Positions 35,756-48,663 of a stretch of DNA of 64,000 nt are shown here, piece by piece. How positions within the stretch are numbered: position 1 is the stretch's first letter; each line of letters starts with the position of its first letter. This DNA comes from Adineta steineri (Eukaryota > Rotifera > Eurotatoria > Adinetida > Adinetidae): assembly GCA_905250115.1 (NCBI GenBank), contig CAJNOI010000098.1:194688-258687 (forward strand). Direction: 5' to 3'. The notes under the pieces are model-generated. The model was not told where the DNA came from. It ran no database searches and worked only from the letters and a program-made list of their open reading frames with translations. A program made the translations under genes and the position numbers.

Positions 35756-36580
35756 TCAACTAACTTCATCGATAGAAAATGAACAAATATTTCTCGGTGA
35801 ACCATTTGTTGATTTTGAATGCATTAAATCTAGAATAAAATATTCATAATTTTCCACCTTATTATTTATGCAGAGACATACCATTGAGTAAAGTTAATCG
35901 AGCACATGCTTGAATATAATGTTCAAATGAAACTTTAGCTGATGAATGTTCATCAGTTCGTGTTGAATATCGTTTAACAATTATTTCAAGTGTTGTAGGT
36001 GATAAATTAAATCCTAGAATATTTTTCAAAATAAAATATTAATAAATAAGTAAATATTATCACATTTACTTAAAGAATTAAGAATATTAACAAGAGCATA
36101 TGGTTCAATAATTCCATTTCTATCAAGATCATGACGACGAAAAAGATTTCTCCATGTATGAAGTAATTCTACTACAGAAATAAATTCTGCTAATGTCAAA
36201 GTACTTTTAGACTAAAATAAAACATAGAAAATTTTAATTGTCAAGAAAAAAGAAATAACTAAATATTTACATGAGCTACAGCTGCAATTAATAATTTTGA
36301 ATGATCAATATTAAATTTCGAATGTCGATCAAATGTATGTGATAAATCTGTTTGATTTAGTAGGATAAGTAAATCATTTTCGTCAATTTCATTCTATTTA
36401 CATTTAAAATTTATTTATTTTTTTATTTTTTTATTGATATAATTTACTTTCATACGACTTTCAAATATTTGTTGAAGAAAACTATTTGATGGTGGTTGAT
36501 CATCAATATTCTAAGATAAGAAAATAATAATCATAATTCAAATTTAAATGATAATTACACACTTGTCTTTGACCGGGCAT
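35756..36580 (-). CDS. Penta-EF-hand (calpain small-subunit/sorcin-like) protein
   Basis: Six small exons: 36563-36580, 36448-36510, 36271-36393, 36070-36211, 35882-36013, 35756-35829; introns 51-59 bp; 183 residues in phase. Penta-EF-hand proteins (ALG-2, sorcin, peflin, calpain C-terminal domain) have this size and change partners on calcium binding. Seen: NEIDENDLLILLNQ (EF1 region), a central hand with loop HDLDRNGIIEPYALVNIL after a helix ending TWRNLFRRH, and the linked FNLSPTTLEIIVKRYS, then FEHYIQACARLTLLN, the usual order for hands 3-5. The first residues lack the Gly/Pro-rich tail, and several loops miss acidic ligands, so calcium affinity may be low. It is divergent from TMEM184 with about 0.5 kb between the starts. 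Confidence 0.75.
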
Positions 36581-37092
36581 GACTTTTTTTTATGTTTTAA
36601 TATTTCTGATAGTAACTGTATCAATCGACGTATGGATTTTGTTACTATGGTAATCATGATTTGACAAAATATAAAAAAATTTTCAAAGAATAAATTTTAG
36701 CGGAAATAATAGATAGTTTCTATTTTATTTTTTAAGCTAAAAAAATTTTTTTATTATTTTATATACATGACATAGAGGCACGAGAAACAATATGGTAGAG
36801 CCAATAATATTAATGGCATGACCATTGATGAAGAAGGAAAGAAAAAGAAAAAAAAATTGTTTTTTTTGCTAGTCACGAAAGAGAGAATGGAGCAGTGCGG
36901 TATGCTAGTTTATTGACTTTTTAATGATTGCATCAGTTTGTCATCTATTATATTACAAAGCACACGTAGAAAGAAAAACATCACCCATTAATAAAATATT
37001 CTATGCAAATAGTTGTTTGATCAATGATTCATCACATGATATGATACGAGTTTTATAATCTTTTAGATAAAAGAGTAACATAAAAAAAAACT
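36581..37092. promoter_or_regulatory. Bidirectional promoter region
   Basis: A 512-bp region between two head-to-head genes (penta-EF-hand and TMEM184), so it must carry both promoters. It is AT-rich with A- and T-runs; no specific site recognised. Confidence 0.45.
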
Positions 37093-39059
<1,967 letters not shown>

Positions 39060-39502
39060 CTCTATTTATTATTTTTTGCTCTCGTAGAAATTCTAGTCAT
39101 CGCTATTGATGATTTTCCTTGTTTTCGTTTTTTTTCTTGTTCCTAAATATTGTTTATTAAACCAAAAATGTACGCAAATCAAAAAAAAAAGAAAATGCAG
39201 ATTTTTCTATTTTCTATCTGACCTCAACTTTGTCAATGATAATCATTAAAAAAATTTTGTTCATTTGTTGTAACTCAACTTTTCTTTTCTTTTCTTTTCT
39301 TTTCTTTCTATTTCATTGTTGTGTGCAGATGTAAAAACAAATTATATCCAAAGCAAACGCACATCGCTCATGCGCATTTATGATATTTAATTAACAACAG
39401 TTTTATTTAACGTATTTATTCATAATGTATATTACAAATAAATTATTGATGATCTATTGGTTTATAAAAAAAAGAAATATATGAAAATCTTTTTTTTAGA
39501 TA
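39060..39502. repeat. Spacer with TTTTC microsatellite
   Basis: Contains about five copies of TTTTC at 39280-39307 and several A/T runs. It carries the 3' UTR of TMEM184 and the promoter of the next gene. Confidence 0.6.
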
Positions 39503-40159
39503 ATGATTTCTATTGTGTATAGTATATTAATTATTTTTATTAGTAATTTACAAATAGATGCACAACACACCTTATGTGCTGGTATGAATGCAACTAGTAG
39601 ATATGTTATTGATTATTGTAATCAACAGGATGGTTATCTTATATTTCGATGTTGTCGTGGACCTGATAATGAGACATTTATTGCTGTTGATTTAATGGAC
39701 TCTAATTTAACTAAGATTCCAGATTTTACTGAACATCAAAATTTTGATTTAGTCGTAATTGATCTTCGTTCAAATCCTGAACTTGAACCTTCTTATGATC
39801 ATGATTTTCTTGCATCAAAAGATCTTGATGTTCTTGTTTTACCCGACCATTTTGATTGTCCTGGAGGACAACATGTATGGAAATGGATTAATAAAACAGA
39901 TGATCCTATAGGAAATCTTTGTGGACATCAAAAAGATTTTTGTTCAAATTCAACAGATATATGTACTGAACCAAATTCTTATTGTGATACAAATGGACCA
40001 ACTCATTTTTTATGTTTATGTAAAACAGGTTATGATGGTTATAAATGTTTACGTAAAGGAAAATTTCCATCAGGTCTATTTTATGGTTTATCAATAGGTG
40101 TAACAATTGTTACAAGTGCTGTTTTATATTGCACACAAAGACGACATGTAAGAAATTAG
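39503..40159 (+). CDS. ATRAID: ATRAID-like membrane protein with EGF-like domain
   Basis: 218 residues in one exon. It has a signal peptide (ISIVYSILIIFISNLQIDA), a Cys-rich ectodomain with FRCC, the degenerate repeat VVIDLRSNPELEP and LVLPDHFDCPGG, then an EGF-like module with six Cys (CSNSTDICTEP to LCLCKTGYDGYKC). One membrane helix (FYGLSIGVTIVTSAVLYC) and the short basic tail TQRRHVRN complete it. This order, including CPGG and GYKC.R.G.F, matches all-trans retinoic acid-induced differentiation factor (ATRAID/APR3), a late-endosome/lysosome membrane protein in mammals. Length is close to the human protein. Intronless here. Confidence 0.85.
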   Translation: MISIVYSILIIFISNLQIDAQHTLCAGMNATSRYVIDYCNQQDGYLIFRCCRGPDNETFIAVDLMDSNLTKIPDFTEHQNFDLVVIDLRSNPELEPSYDHDFLASKDLDVLVLPDHFDCPGGQHVWKWINKTDDPIGNLCGHQKDFCSNSTDICTEPNSYCDTNGPTHFLCLCKTGYDGYKCLRKGKFPSGLFYGLSIGVTIVTSAVLYCTQRRHVRN

Positions 40160-41074
40160 ATTTCGTATGATAAATTTTTCTTTTTGAATTTAAATTTTAT
40201 ATTCTATTTTATATTAAATAGTGCAATAATTGTGATTCTTGTCTGATTTTTTTATATATGTAATTTTTTTTTATGAAAATAAATTATTTTTTGTTACTAT
40301 TATTTATACAAATTGAAAACCATCTTTTATTTGATTGATTAGAAGTAATAATCTCTTCGTTAGATAAATATCTTGTGTCGTATATTTGTAGTAGATAGTT
40401 AATCTGAATTTGTAAAAAAAAGACATTTTTACATTTACGAATGGTCTAGACTGATAAAATACATGTTTTATATACATATCACGTACATATATAACAATAG
40501 ATATTTATCATTAAAATAAATACTTATAAATTGGATTTATTCTGTTCTTTTATCAGATAGATGTCATAGGAATATCAATAAACGCATGTATTTTATATCT
40601 TTACAATGACCTACAGATATGATGACTGATAGTTGATCAATGTACTTTCTTTTCTTTGATGTCCGTTGAAAAAAAAAGAATATTCTTCGTTTTAATCTGA
40701 CATAAAGATGTTTCATATATGTATTGATAATTAGAGTCTGGTTCTACTCAAGCAGAACAGGGCAAGTCAAGGTAAGTCAAGTTGCACTGTACGAATATTA
40801 TAACCTGTCAATCGTTGACAAGTTTCATGCACTGAATATTATTGACATTATTAATGTATCTGATGAAATCAAACGTTATCTTAGTTAATGTGTAAAATAA
40901 TTTCTAGGATAAGATTACGAACATCGAAGATCAATGATTTCGTTCAGATATATTTTTCGCCTTGTAAGGCACGACATGTATATAGCAAACATTTAAAAAT
41001 AAAATGAATTTTTTTCTAAGCAAAACATTGATAAAAAATGATTATTTTGAACATTTGCTTCGTCCTAAATATTA
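40160..41074. other. AT-rich intergenic region
   Basis: No gene recognised. A short direct repeat (GCAAGTCAAGGTAAGTCAAG) occurs at about 40762-40781. Confidence 0.4.
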
Positions 41075-41078
41075 TATA

Positions 41079-41202
41079 TGTCGGAGTTGACTGATGTCAA
41101 CTAGTTGCCTTATGTCAACTAGTTGCCTTATGTCAACTAGTTGCCTTATGTCAACTAGTTGCCTTTTAAAGACAACCGGATTTTAAAGTCAATCCCGACA
41201 TA
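41079..41202. mobile_element. MITE-like element with internal 18-bp repeats
   Basis: Terminal inverted repeats TGTCGGAGTTGACT (41079-41092) and, on the opposite strand, TGTCGGGATTGACT (from 41200 backwards), 12 of 14 matching, bordered by TA on both sides as in Tc1/mariner-type insertions. The interior is four tandem copies of an 18-bp unit (ATGTCAACTAGTTGCCTT), itself containing the palindrome CAACTAGTTG. It is too short to encode anything. Confidence 0.7.
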
Positions 41203-42648
41203 TACATTCTGACTGGAGAGGTATTTTACTATCTAATCGTACAATAAAATTTGAAATGTCATAGCTTTTATACAGTATTATCTTTTTGATATTATAATTC
41301 CTAGAGGACTAATAAAATAAGATTAGTGAGATGAAAACGTTTTCTTCTAAAGTTTTATATGAATTGAATGTGTTTTAACACTCAATTGCTTAAAGGATGA
41401 AATTCTTATTACTTTTTGTTTGAATATCCTTTGGTATTTTAAATAATGAATGCATCAGTAATGTATAATTGGATCTAAACGTACTTTTAAGATAAACGAA
41501 TGACATGAAACAAGAAAAGCTTATATTTCATTAATTAGATTCATTATATTATCACGACCTTGTTACTAAATGAGAGGTCGGTAGAGTCCTATAGAACATT
41601 TTATTTCACGTTTACTGTATAGTATTTGTAGTTCAATGATATTTAAGTCAATTTTAATAAAGATAAGAAGAAATCCAATTATTGACTAGACAAATAAAGA
41701 TTGTAAAGATCATCATATATAAGTGAATAAAATTATTGACAATTACTATGTTTATCCACTTCAATATAGTATGTCTCTGTTTGAGATTTATTTAGAACAA
41801 AGTGCTGTAAAAATATTTGAAACTTTTAAAGATTTTATTGATTGAAGTAAAAGTCATATTATAAACTCAATATTTACAGATACTTTTTCTTTATTGAATA
41901 CTGAAATTGTAAAGTCTAGGGTAATTTTTTTTTCTTCCGTACCTTTCATAATTTATTCGCCTAAGTTGAATTATTTTCTTATTATTTCCTACCACTTAGT
42001 ATGATAAGTACCATAAAAGATTTTTAATATTAAAAAAAAGAATAAAAATTTTTGAAGAAAATAACTCCTAGACTAACTCTTATCGTTCTATATTAATTCT
42101 AGAAAAGTATGATTGAATTTTTATATCAAATTAAAATGTAGAACATTTATAAATAGATTTTATTATATCCATTATTTTGAGTTAGTCTCTAGAAAAATGT
42201 TTTGTAAGATATTAAATAAGCAGAAATGGCGTGCTTCCTTTTATTATCTATATTTATCAAACAAAAGGAAACTATCTATTGAATGCATGATTATAATAAC
42301 AGGTCGTCTAGATTCTTTGAAATTATAAAAGAAGAAGAAGAAGAAGAAAGAACAAATAGGATGAATTTAACCGTAGAAAATGATAAAAAGAAGTGACTTT
42401 TTTCTTCTCTATTTATGATGCGCTTGTCAGCACAAGTTGCTTTTGCTTTTTCTACTGTTACATCTTACATAAAAGAAGAGGAGAATAAGAAGGAGAAAAA
42501 CGTGGCATAGGCAAGCCTACTGAATATCCAAGTAAATATTACGAAGAAGAAGAAGAGTTCTTACACAAAACAACGTTAGTAAATAATAGAAGAAGAGAAA
42601 ATATTTGAGGGCAAAAAGAAAAGCTTTCATTTATAAAAAAAAAAGAAA
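41203..42648. other. AT-rich intergenic region with GAA runs
   Basis: No gene recognised. GAAGAAGAAG runs at about 42330-42350 and 42542-42557 lie in the probable promoter/5' UTR of the phosphatase. Confidence 0.4.
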
Positions 42649-43841
42649 ATGTTACATGCAGGCATCGAAGCTCTTTTTGGACGTAATCGAGATGGTCATC
42701 GAACAAGACATATATTTCATCTTCGTCGTCATCATCATCATCATCAGCAACATCAACAACAGCATCAGAAAGATGAACATGATCACATAGCAAAATTCTT
42801 TTTAGATAAACCAAAATTAGAAAAAATATTAGAACGTAGTTCAACATATGGTTTTGCTGCAATGCAAGGATGGCGTTCATCTATGGAAGATGTACATAAA
42901 CATTTAGTATCATTGGATAATTATTCATGGAAATTATGGTCATATTTTGCCATTTTTGATGGTCATAATGGTAAAATAAAAAAAAGATAAACATTTATCT
43001 ATTAGAGAAAACATATTATCTTATACAGGTATTGATACAGCAAAAAATGCATCAGATCAACTCGATGCTCATTTATTAAATGCATTCAATCATATGCTTG
43101 AAAAACAATATAATGGTAAAATTACATCCGATACACCTATTCATTCGTCACATCTTGATTTTAATCTTTTAAATGCTGCGATTAAACAAACATATTTTGA
43201 ATTAGATAAGGATCTAAGAAGTGTAGTTAAAGATGATAGCGGTTGTGTTTGTGTAGGTATTAATAGCTATTACGTTCTATTTTTTTACAAAAATAAATAC
43301 AAAATATTTAGATAACATGTCTTATCGGGCCTGAGAAGATTTATTTAATTAATATTGGTGATTCTCGTGCAATTATTATATCTAATAATGGTCAGGTTTT
43401 AGCACATACAGAAGGTAGTTTTATTTATTTCTCTTGTTATTTATTATTATCATCAAATAATTAGATCATAAACCGGACGATCCAGCTGAACAAGAACGTA
43501 TTCATGAAGCCGGTGGTAAAATATCGAAATCATCTACGGGTGATGTTTTACGTGTCGAAAATCAATTAGCAATGACTCGTGTATTAGGAGATTTTGCTAT
43601 GGATAAACATATTGTTCCACCAATGGCAGATATTGTTGAATATCCAAGAAATTTATTAGCATCATTTATTATTCTTGCATGTGATGGTATATGGGATGTG
43701 ATGACAAATGAAGAGGTTGCAACGTTTGTTATACATCGTGCATCAACAAATAAATTAGAAGAAATTGTATCACAATTATTAGATGAATGTATTCGTCGAC
43801 GAAGTACAGATAATATGAGTGTATATATTGTTAAAATTTAA
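42649..43841 (+). CDS. PP2C-type protein phosphatase
   Basis: Four exons: 42649-42970, 43029-43252, 43312-43414, 43465-43841; introns 50-59 bp; 341 residues in phase. PP2C/PPM enzymes remove phosphate from Ser/Thr using two bound metal ions. The metal and catalytic motifs are present: GWRSSMEDVHK (Glu-Asp), FAIFDGHNG, NIGDSRAII, LACDGIWDVMTNEEV and STDNMSVYIV. Residues 24-45 are a His/Gln-rich run (HHHHHQQHQQQHQ), an unusual low-complexity insert. The region between exons 2 and 3 (SGCVCITCLIG) replaces the usual SGSTA with Cys-rich sequence. Closest general type is the PPM1/ILKAP group; the substrate cannot be told. Confidence 0.9.
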
Positions 43842-43940
43842 AATTTTGTTGTAAATAAAATTTTATTTAATTAAAAAAATACATACAAAGTATTATTATT
43901 ATTTAAATTAATCCTATTAACACTGACAAATCCTTTTTTT

Positions 43941-44040
43941 NNNNNNNNNNNNNNNNNNNNNNNNNNNNNNNNNNNNNNNNNNNNNNNNNNNNNNNNNNNN
44001 NNNNNNNNNNNNNNNNNNNNNNNNNNNNNNNNNNNNNNNN
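43941..44040. other. Assembly gap of 100 N
   Basis: Exactly 100 unknown bases. The gap interrupts what looks like an exon of the next minus-strand gene. Confidence 0.98.
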
Positions 44041-44312
44041 AAATCGATAATATCTTGTCATCATTTGTTTGATAATCGATGATTGTCGCCATTGAGGCTG
44101 AAAATATGATGCTTTTTGTAATAATGATATAAGTTCATGAGCTGTTTTATCGACATCAACTGATAAGTCAATCGTCCTAAACAACAGAAACAAAATATAG
44201 AAAAAAAGATCGATGATAATGATGAACTTTCGTTTTTCATCATTTTCTAGAAATTTAATGTGAGTCTGGATGATATAAGTCAGTTTATTCGATAATAAGA
44301 ATATCTAAATAA
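44041..44312 (-). CDS. Partial unrecognised gene running into the gap
   Basis: Two possible minus-strand exons: about 44234-44312 (ending FLENDEKRK) and 44041-44178 (TIDLSVDVDKTAHELISLLQ and on to RYYRF), joined in phase over a 55-bp intron (GTTCAT...TTTAG), then cut by the N gap. The amphipathic HELISLLQKASYFQPQW looks like real protein. Family not recognised. Upstream exons were not found. Confidence 0.4.
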
Positions 44313-44508
44313 CAGAGAATGCTGGAGGCATGTGAGTACTCATAAACTTATTCAATGAAAATTGTTCGCTATGTAAATTACTCTCTATTATATTAAATAA
44401 TTTTTTTCTATACTTATAATTATACAAGTTAGTTGATTATAGAGAGAAACTATGGCATGAATATTTTTACATGCGATATATTGTGTATCAACTGTTAAGA
44501 CTCATATC

Positions 44509-45140
44509 TTACATATCTTTCGATTCATTTTGATGCTTTCTGATTCCGCCAATAGATTCAAAAGGATGTTTGTCTTCTGGTCGAACAAAACAATCACATC
44601 GATTCCAGTGCATTCCACAGGAAATGTTTGAGCGTTCCTTACGATAGTTAGCTTCAACTTCTTCTAATTCTATATTACGCAAATATTTTTCATACATCCA
44701 ATCTATATAGATTTCTTTATAAGATTTTGAATGTAATTTTGTTGATGCTATTAACATTAAAAGAATTTATTAGAAATTAAAGACATAAAATAAATATACT
44801 TACAATTACATTTTAGTTCCCATATTTCATCTTGATCGGCAATCATTTTAAATGAACGGCAAGTCAATGATACATTACCTAAATCATGAACAGACAGATA
44901 TTTGAATATGTGTAATATGACTTCAGTAGGAATAATTTGAAAGTGAGAGTTTTCTAAACCATTTTTTGTTCCATCTGTTGACCATGAATGTTGCCACGTT
45001 ATTTTTGGTGGACTACGTGTCGGTAAATTTTTTCTTTCATCTGTTGACTGTGAATGTTGCGAACTTACTTCTGGTGGACTATGTTTTGATAAATTCTCTT
45101 TTATTTTCGGCTTTTTAAAGCATTTCTTTATTAAATTCAT
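44509..45140 (-). CDS. Short F-box protein
   Basis: Two exons, 44804-45140 and 44509-44747, joined over a 56-bp intron (GTAAGT...ATAG) to give 191 residues. Residues about 66-110 are a clean F-box (IPTEVILHIFKYLSVHDLGN, then SLTCRSFKMIA..IWELKC), which docks substrates to the SCF ubiquitin ligase through Skp1. The N-terminal 60 residues are basic and contain two copies of a motif, ARSPP(K/E).. QHS(W/Q)STD, i.e. a short internal duplication (SPPEVSSQHSQSTDERKN and SPPKITWQHSWSTDGTKN). The C-terminal part has CGMHWNRCDC and no LRR or WD repeats. The target is unknown; the architecture recalls the small FBXO36/FBXO48-like proteins, but that is only a guess. Confidence 0.75.
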
Positions 45141-46239
45141 TTTTTAAATCTGGAAAAGCGATAGATTTGTTTATGAAAAACTCCTCGTTTTACTTTTAAA
45201 TCTAAAATACGAACATTATTTATTATATTTAAAAAAGCAAAAAATTATAAAAACACTTATTTGCCATTTTGTTGTTGCATATAACAAAAAAAATATTCAT
45301 CTGCTTGTTCCCCACTCAGTGAAATACAATGTACGAAACATTTGTCAAATTGAAAATTAAATATATTTCGTGAGGAAGTATTTACTGCTACGTATATCTT
45401 TAGATAAAATTTTTAATAAGTATTCGTTTTTCATCAGTCGTGAATGAATGTCGGACCTCGTACATTTATGAAGCTTTTCCTTTTGTCGATAGCATAAAGT
45501 TACGAATAGATTTTTGTTTTTTTTCTTTCTATGTATACACCTCGGGCATTGAAGATAATAACGTACACAAAAATATTCGATGTTATTTATAATTTTTTCT
45601 TTCATACTAATTCAAGAACTCAATATGACTCATATTAATCTAGCATGTGCTTTATCTAACAGTCATTTTTCTCCATTAAAAATCACATCTGTAAAATAAA
45701 TTCAACAAAATTTATTCAATTTAACTACAGGAATCCTAGTTTTATAAATCGTTCATTTAAAAGCTTAAAATTGAAAAAATAACGAATGGTATAATTTAAA
45801 TATTCTATAATATAGAAATTAATGAGTTCTAAGTCTTTTTTTGAAACATAATCTAGACTTGGAGATAAGTAAAATACGAAAAATATATTTCATTAATTTT
45901 TTTTATTAAAAACTTATAATCGGATAAAATAAAATAGGTTACTTATGTGATGTATAGACTTTCAATTATCGTAGTCATATTTTTCTTGTCAAAAAAGTGT
46001 TTTTTATTTTATATCCATATAATTATTATTTAAAGAATAAAATATTTTAACAACAGAAGATTAAATTAATGATGTTTGTTCATTTTATTGCATTATTCTT
46101 TCTGTTTTGTGATGCTCATTTAATTGAATCAGCACTTGTGTAATACAATTTTATTATTCTAAGTATTCCATCAAATTCAGATGGATATTATCGACCTACC
46201 ATTATTATCCCTCATGCTAATACTTCATGATTTTTCAAA
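45141..46239. other. AT-rich intergenic region
   Basis: A short minus-strand frame at 45357-45605 (Cys/Lys-rich) has no recognisable domain and no splice partner. Nothing else supported. Confidence 0.4.
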
Positions 46240-47590
46240 TGGAATTCACGCAAATTGACCAATATGAAAGTGATGTATCATTTGAAGAGCTATTCGAAGA
46301 TCAATGAGCAAGTGAACTTATACGAAAATAACAGAAAAAGATTTCAGAAGTTTAGATAAAAAAAAGCTGTGTTTGAGAATGGTACAGAAGCAGAAATATT
46401 CATTAGAAAATAATATTTGAACTATTACACGAATTATATAGAAGACGGAAGAAAAGTGTGTTACAGATGTAAAAAAGCGAAACATCACGGTCTCCAATGT
46501 ACTGCAAGTATATATCTGTTATACCATGCAGACAGTGATAAAGTAGTCATTTATAAAACGGTAGTTGAACATCAAGATGAAACTCATGGTATTAATAAAC
46601 GTATTAGAAAGATTATAGAAGATTTATTTACCGATGGTATTAAGAAACCAATACTAATTATTCGAGCATTTCAATCGAAGAAAGTGAAAATAACAATATT
46701 AATACAGTTAAACAACTACCCTGTTTTTTATAAAAAAAAAAGAAATATGGGTCCCATAAAGTAAGCGGAGATGAACTTGAACAATGGTATAAGAATAATG
46801 AAACTATTCCAGTTGAAATAAATCAATCCTTTATTATGTGTTATAAGATCTTATATAATGACGATGGACATGAAGATATTGAAGCTGAAGTGGCTAAAAT
46901 GTTTTGATTCTTCTTATCATCTCTTCGTTTACTCAATATTGCATCAACATCTCAACAAATACATGCGGATGCTACTTACAAACTAATATGGCAAGGATTT
47001 TTCGTGTTTATTATAGTAACAACTGATCTCAATAAAGTTATACATCCATTTGGTTTGGCAATCTGTTCGGACGAAAAAATGAAAGATTTTGAATTTATTT
47101 TTAATAGCATTCAAATTGGTATGGAGAAAACTGACAAAGACTCACTCAAATCAACAGCTTTAATATCAGATGCTGCCGATACTATCAATAATGGATTTAA
47201 CAATGTTTTTAATAATCCATGCAACAAGATAATGTGTTGGGCTCATATGCAGCAGAACGTCGAAAATCGTGCATGTCACATAGATGACACAGAAATGCGA
47301 AAAGATATATTAAGATACTTCAATTGTATAATTCAACAGCTACTTTCGAACTATCAACAACATTGCTTATGAAAAAGTGAAAAATAAATTCAAAACAAAT
47401 GAAACTAGTCAATAATGGAGTTTCTAAATTACTTTGAACATGAATGGCTACAAATAAATGGTGGTTGGTATGAAGGAGTACAATTAAATACACTAAGGAC
47501 GAACAACGCTTTAGAGGCTACCACTAGCACAATTAAAGATGACAGTATGCTAAGAGATATGACAGACGCCTTTTCGAAACTACCTCTTTT
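46240..47590 (+). pseudogene. Decayed MULE-type transposase with FLYWCH-like finger
   Basis: Pieces in several frames line up with a Mutator-like transposase: an N-terminal fragment at about 46242 (MEFTQIDQYESDVSFEEL) ending in a stop, a zinc-finger-like piece at 46420-46700 (CYRCKKAKHHGLQC, with YKTVVEHQDETH), and the catalytic core at 46950-47370 with HADATYKLIWQGF (first Asp), LISDAADTINNGF (second Asp) and KIMCWAHM. A late fragment reads LRTNNALEATTSTIKDD. Frameshifts and stops separate the pieces, so it cannot make a full protein. I did not find terminal inverted repeats. The long open frame after 47570 is low-complexity and not part of it. Confidence 0.8.
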
Positions 47591-47870
47591 GACGATCTTC
47601 CTTCTCCTTTATTTCGTGTTACTAGTTCTCCTTCCTTTGGGTATGTCATCTTTCATTGTATGTTTCTTTAACGCGTTTGCTCTTCACTCTTTCTATATCT
47701 TTCTCTTATCCTTTTTCTTTCTTTTGGTCTTCATCTTTGAACTCATAAACCAAGGTGGTGATAAACGAATAAGTCATAAATTTACGAGTAAAATATATAG
47801 TATATATCTGACTGTGTCCATCCCATATCGCTTGCTATTTTTTTGTTGTTGTTGTACTTTTATTCTTTAG

Positions 47871-48663
47871 TCAATAAACAATTATGTCTCGGCATTGACC
47901 AAACACATTACACTATCTCTCCGCGCACAATTTTTATTCATTATTCATAAGCTAATTTCGTTACAGACGGGACTTTTCGAGAACGTCATGTATTATCAAG
48001 GCTTCTAGTAATATAATTTCCACACTGATTATTCAAATTATTATACCGATTACTTGAATGGTGACCTTTATTTATTTTCTTATTTCTATATTCTAAAACA
48101 AATATTTTAATAGATAATCGTATATCAAAGAGACTTCATATATGGTGCAAAATATTGTTGATATTTCAGAAAAACTTGCTCGACAACATGTCAAGTTATA
48201 GTAATATTCAAAGCGAATAAAATAAATGATCCTAATTTCTTGCTTTAGATATTCTTCTGACTCCATTTCTTAAGAACAAATTCTGTTCCCGATCTTATAA
48301 AATACTTTCGTTTGATGTTAAGCTCAGATCACAATATAGATTTTGAACAAAAATAAATAAAAAAGAAGGTCATTCAACCTTTGCTGATTATAACGAGAAC
48401 ATAATATTCATGCCTATTATATATCACGAAATATTGCTAAAAAAACTTTAACAAAAACGTTGTGTAAAGTTGTTATGTGTGTTCTGGGATTTTGTGGCTG
48501 ACGTCATTCTTTTTCGTTTTTTTTCTTCCAACATGTAATTACAACATCATCTGAAACGAATGCAAAACTAATATCTATTCATTCGTTCGGAAGAAAAAAC
48601 AGCAACACATCGTATAAACCAACATATAAAGCTACACAACACGCATTTTAGCAGCAGTGTTTA
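47871..48663. other. Intergenic region
   Basis: No coding feature recognised; probably contains the promoter of the F-box/LRR gene. Confidence 0.35.

Noticed and set aside
41093..41164. CRISPR-like array
   Set aside because: The 18-bp units are directly adjacent without unique spacers and are enclosed by inverted repeats in a eukaryotic locus, so a MITE explains it better.
47415..47870. Long plus-strand frame ending in hydrophobic, Phe/Leu-rich sequence
   Set aside because: Only the first 50 codons resemble transposase; the rest is translated T/C-rich low-complexity DNA.
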